DNA from: Lachnospiraceae bacterium
GTDB taxonomy: Bacteria; Bacillota; Clostridia; Lachnospirales; Lachnospiraceae
Direction: 5' to 3'
Length of the DNA stretch: 58,372 nucleotides
Assembly: GCA_016291655.1 (NCBI GenBank)
Contig: JAEEYF010000020.1
Coordinates: forward strand, 1-58,372
Shown here piece by piece: positions 57,910 to 58,372 of this stretch (positions are counted from its first letter, which is position 1; every line of letters starts with the position of its first letter). The translations under genes were made by a program, and so were the position numbers. The notes beneath the pieces were generated by a model that saw nothing but the letters and a program-made list of their open reading frames with translations, was not told the DNA's origin and did not search any database.

Positions 57910-58372
57910 CATATTCTGCCTCCCTCATCTCATCAGCTGTCCTGATCCGCTCGCTCAGTCTTGCCACCCGGTCTTTTATGTACCGGCTATCCATGTTGAA
58001 GGCGCCAAGGATGGTTTTCTGGGTTGCCGTGATCGCGTGGTCAAGCCGATATTTCCTGTCCAATCCTCTGATCATCTCTATCTTCTCAAGTCCCCTGATA
58101 GCTGCCGGTACGGTCATATACTTCGGTCTTGAATCAAGTTTTTCTTCCTCATCTTTTAGCAAGGTATACATCTTGCTCCTTAAGATCAGTGCCACAAACT
58201 CGATAAAGATCTTGGCCGATACCGCTTCATCGGTATAGACGCTGTAACTGTTGTTCCCGAGATAGGATTTATCTCCTCTGAACAGCTTTTCGGAGGCATC
58301 TCTGCTCTTATATAATTCTATCGCTTCTTTGGCGGTCATCTTCTTTGACGTAACTATGCAGAAGTATCCGCA
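57848..58372 (-). CDS. DDE transposase, C-terminal part (runs off right edge)
   Basis: The 174 C-terminal residues of a transposase whose 5' part lies beyond the window. The frame is open to the edge (CGYFCIVTSKK before the first Met). LYKSRDASEKLFRGDKSYLG and FIEFVALILRSKMY are the YxxR...EKxFRxxK-type region of IS4/IS1634-like DDE enzymes with the catalytic Glu. The basic end (RRKYRRKNCKSRRGSSKG) overlaps the small accessory frame. Orientation is leftward, with its end at the acyltransferase module. Confidence 0.75.
   Translation of the reverse strand, partial: CGYFCIVTSKKMTAKEAIELYKSRDASEKLFRGDKSYLGNNSYSVYTDEAVSAKIFIEFVALILRSKMYTLLKDEEEKLDSRPKYMTVPAAIRGLEKIEMIRGLDRKYRLDHAITATQKTILGAFNMDSRYIKDRVARLSERIRTADEMREAEYDGRRKYRRKNCKSRRGSSKG

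Overview
The window looks like a chromosomal segment of a Gram-positive Clostridia member, most likely a rumen or gut Lachnospiraceae close to Butyrivibrio or Pseudobutyrivibrio. The reasons are a six-gene Rnf complex in the order C-D-G-E-A-B, Thr-Pro-rich linkers in surface proteins, a GH3 beta-glucosidase with permuted domains (a layout known from Butyrivibrio and Ruminococcus), an LTA-synthase-type enzyme, strong AGGAGG-type ribosome sites and TTGACA/TATAAT promoters. Taxonomy is inference; no rRNA gene lies in the window, although the left edge looks like the promoter and leader of a leftward rrn operon.

Layout, left to right. 1-340: tandem promoters and leader of a probable rrn operon running off the left edge. 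374-2457: RNase H and the MgtE magnesium channel. 2674-11999: a ten-gene leftward Tad/Flp-type pilus operon (TadZ-like, TadA, TadB, TadC with an extra ectodomain, a 54-residue Flp-like pilin, DUF5702-type protein, two TadE-like proteins, A24 prepilin peptidase, FHA protein). 12186-13580: FAD-dependent dehydrogenase. 13889-18793: rightward rnfCDGEAB, the ferredoxin:NAD+ oxidoreductase ion pump. 18861-22176: small membrane protein, LTA-synthase-like sulfatase and a Cys-bearing HTH protein. 22285-32447: leftward series with an SGNH esterase lipoprotein, GH3 glucosidase, TldD/TldE and two ABC exporter subunits. 32570-34195: chemoreceptor. 34377-39588: TetR regulator, FGGY kinase, class II aldolase, GtrA protein and class III aminotransferase. 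39700-40721: degenerate MinD-like protein followed by a candidate structured RNA. 40989-41462: YbaK.

41519-47752 is the least familiar part. An unrecognised leftward gene pair (187 and 1099 residues) is divergent from a 622-residue regulator with two XRE helix-turn-helix domains and a long helical region. Directly behind the regulator is a 22-codon gene with its own inverted-repeat-covered promoter region, good ribosome site and very strong terminator. This has the form of a peptide-responsive (RRNPP/Rgg-like) switch and is the best candidate for an undescribed system here. 47852-49360 is a HipBA toxin-antitoxin pair with paired operators.

49386-53897 encodes ManC, a ColD-type dehydratase with His in place of the PLP lysine, a ColC/GDP-fucose-synthase-type enzyme and GDP-mannose 4,6-dehydratase: together a probable GDP-colitose pathway, unusual for a Gram-positive. 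To its right lies an AT-rich MBOAT acyltransferase plus SGNH partner module, bracketed by an internally deleted IS66-like element (53999-54983) and a transposase end (57739-58372), suggesting a horizontally acquired cell-surface glycan island. A family of GGGGACGGGG-type repeats, two of them perfect palindromes, is scattered between genes at five places.
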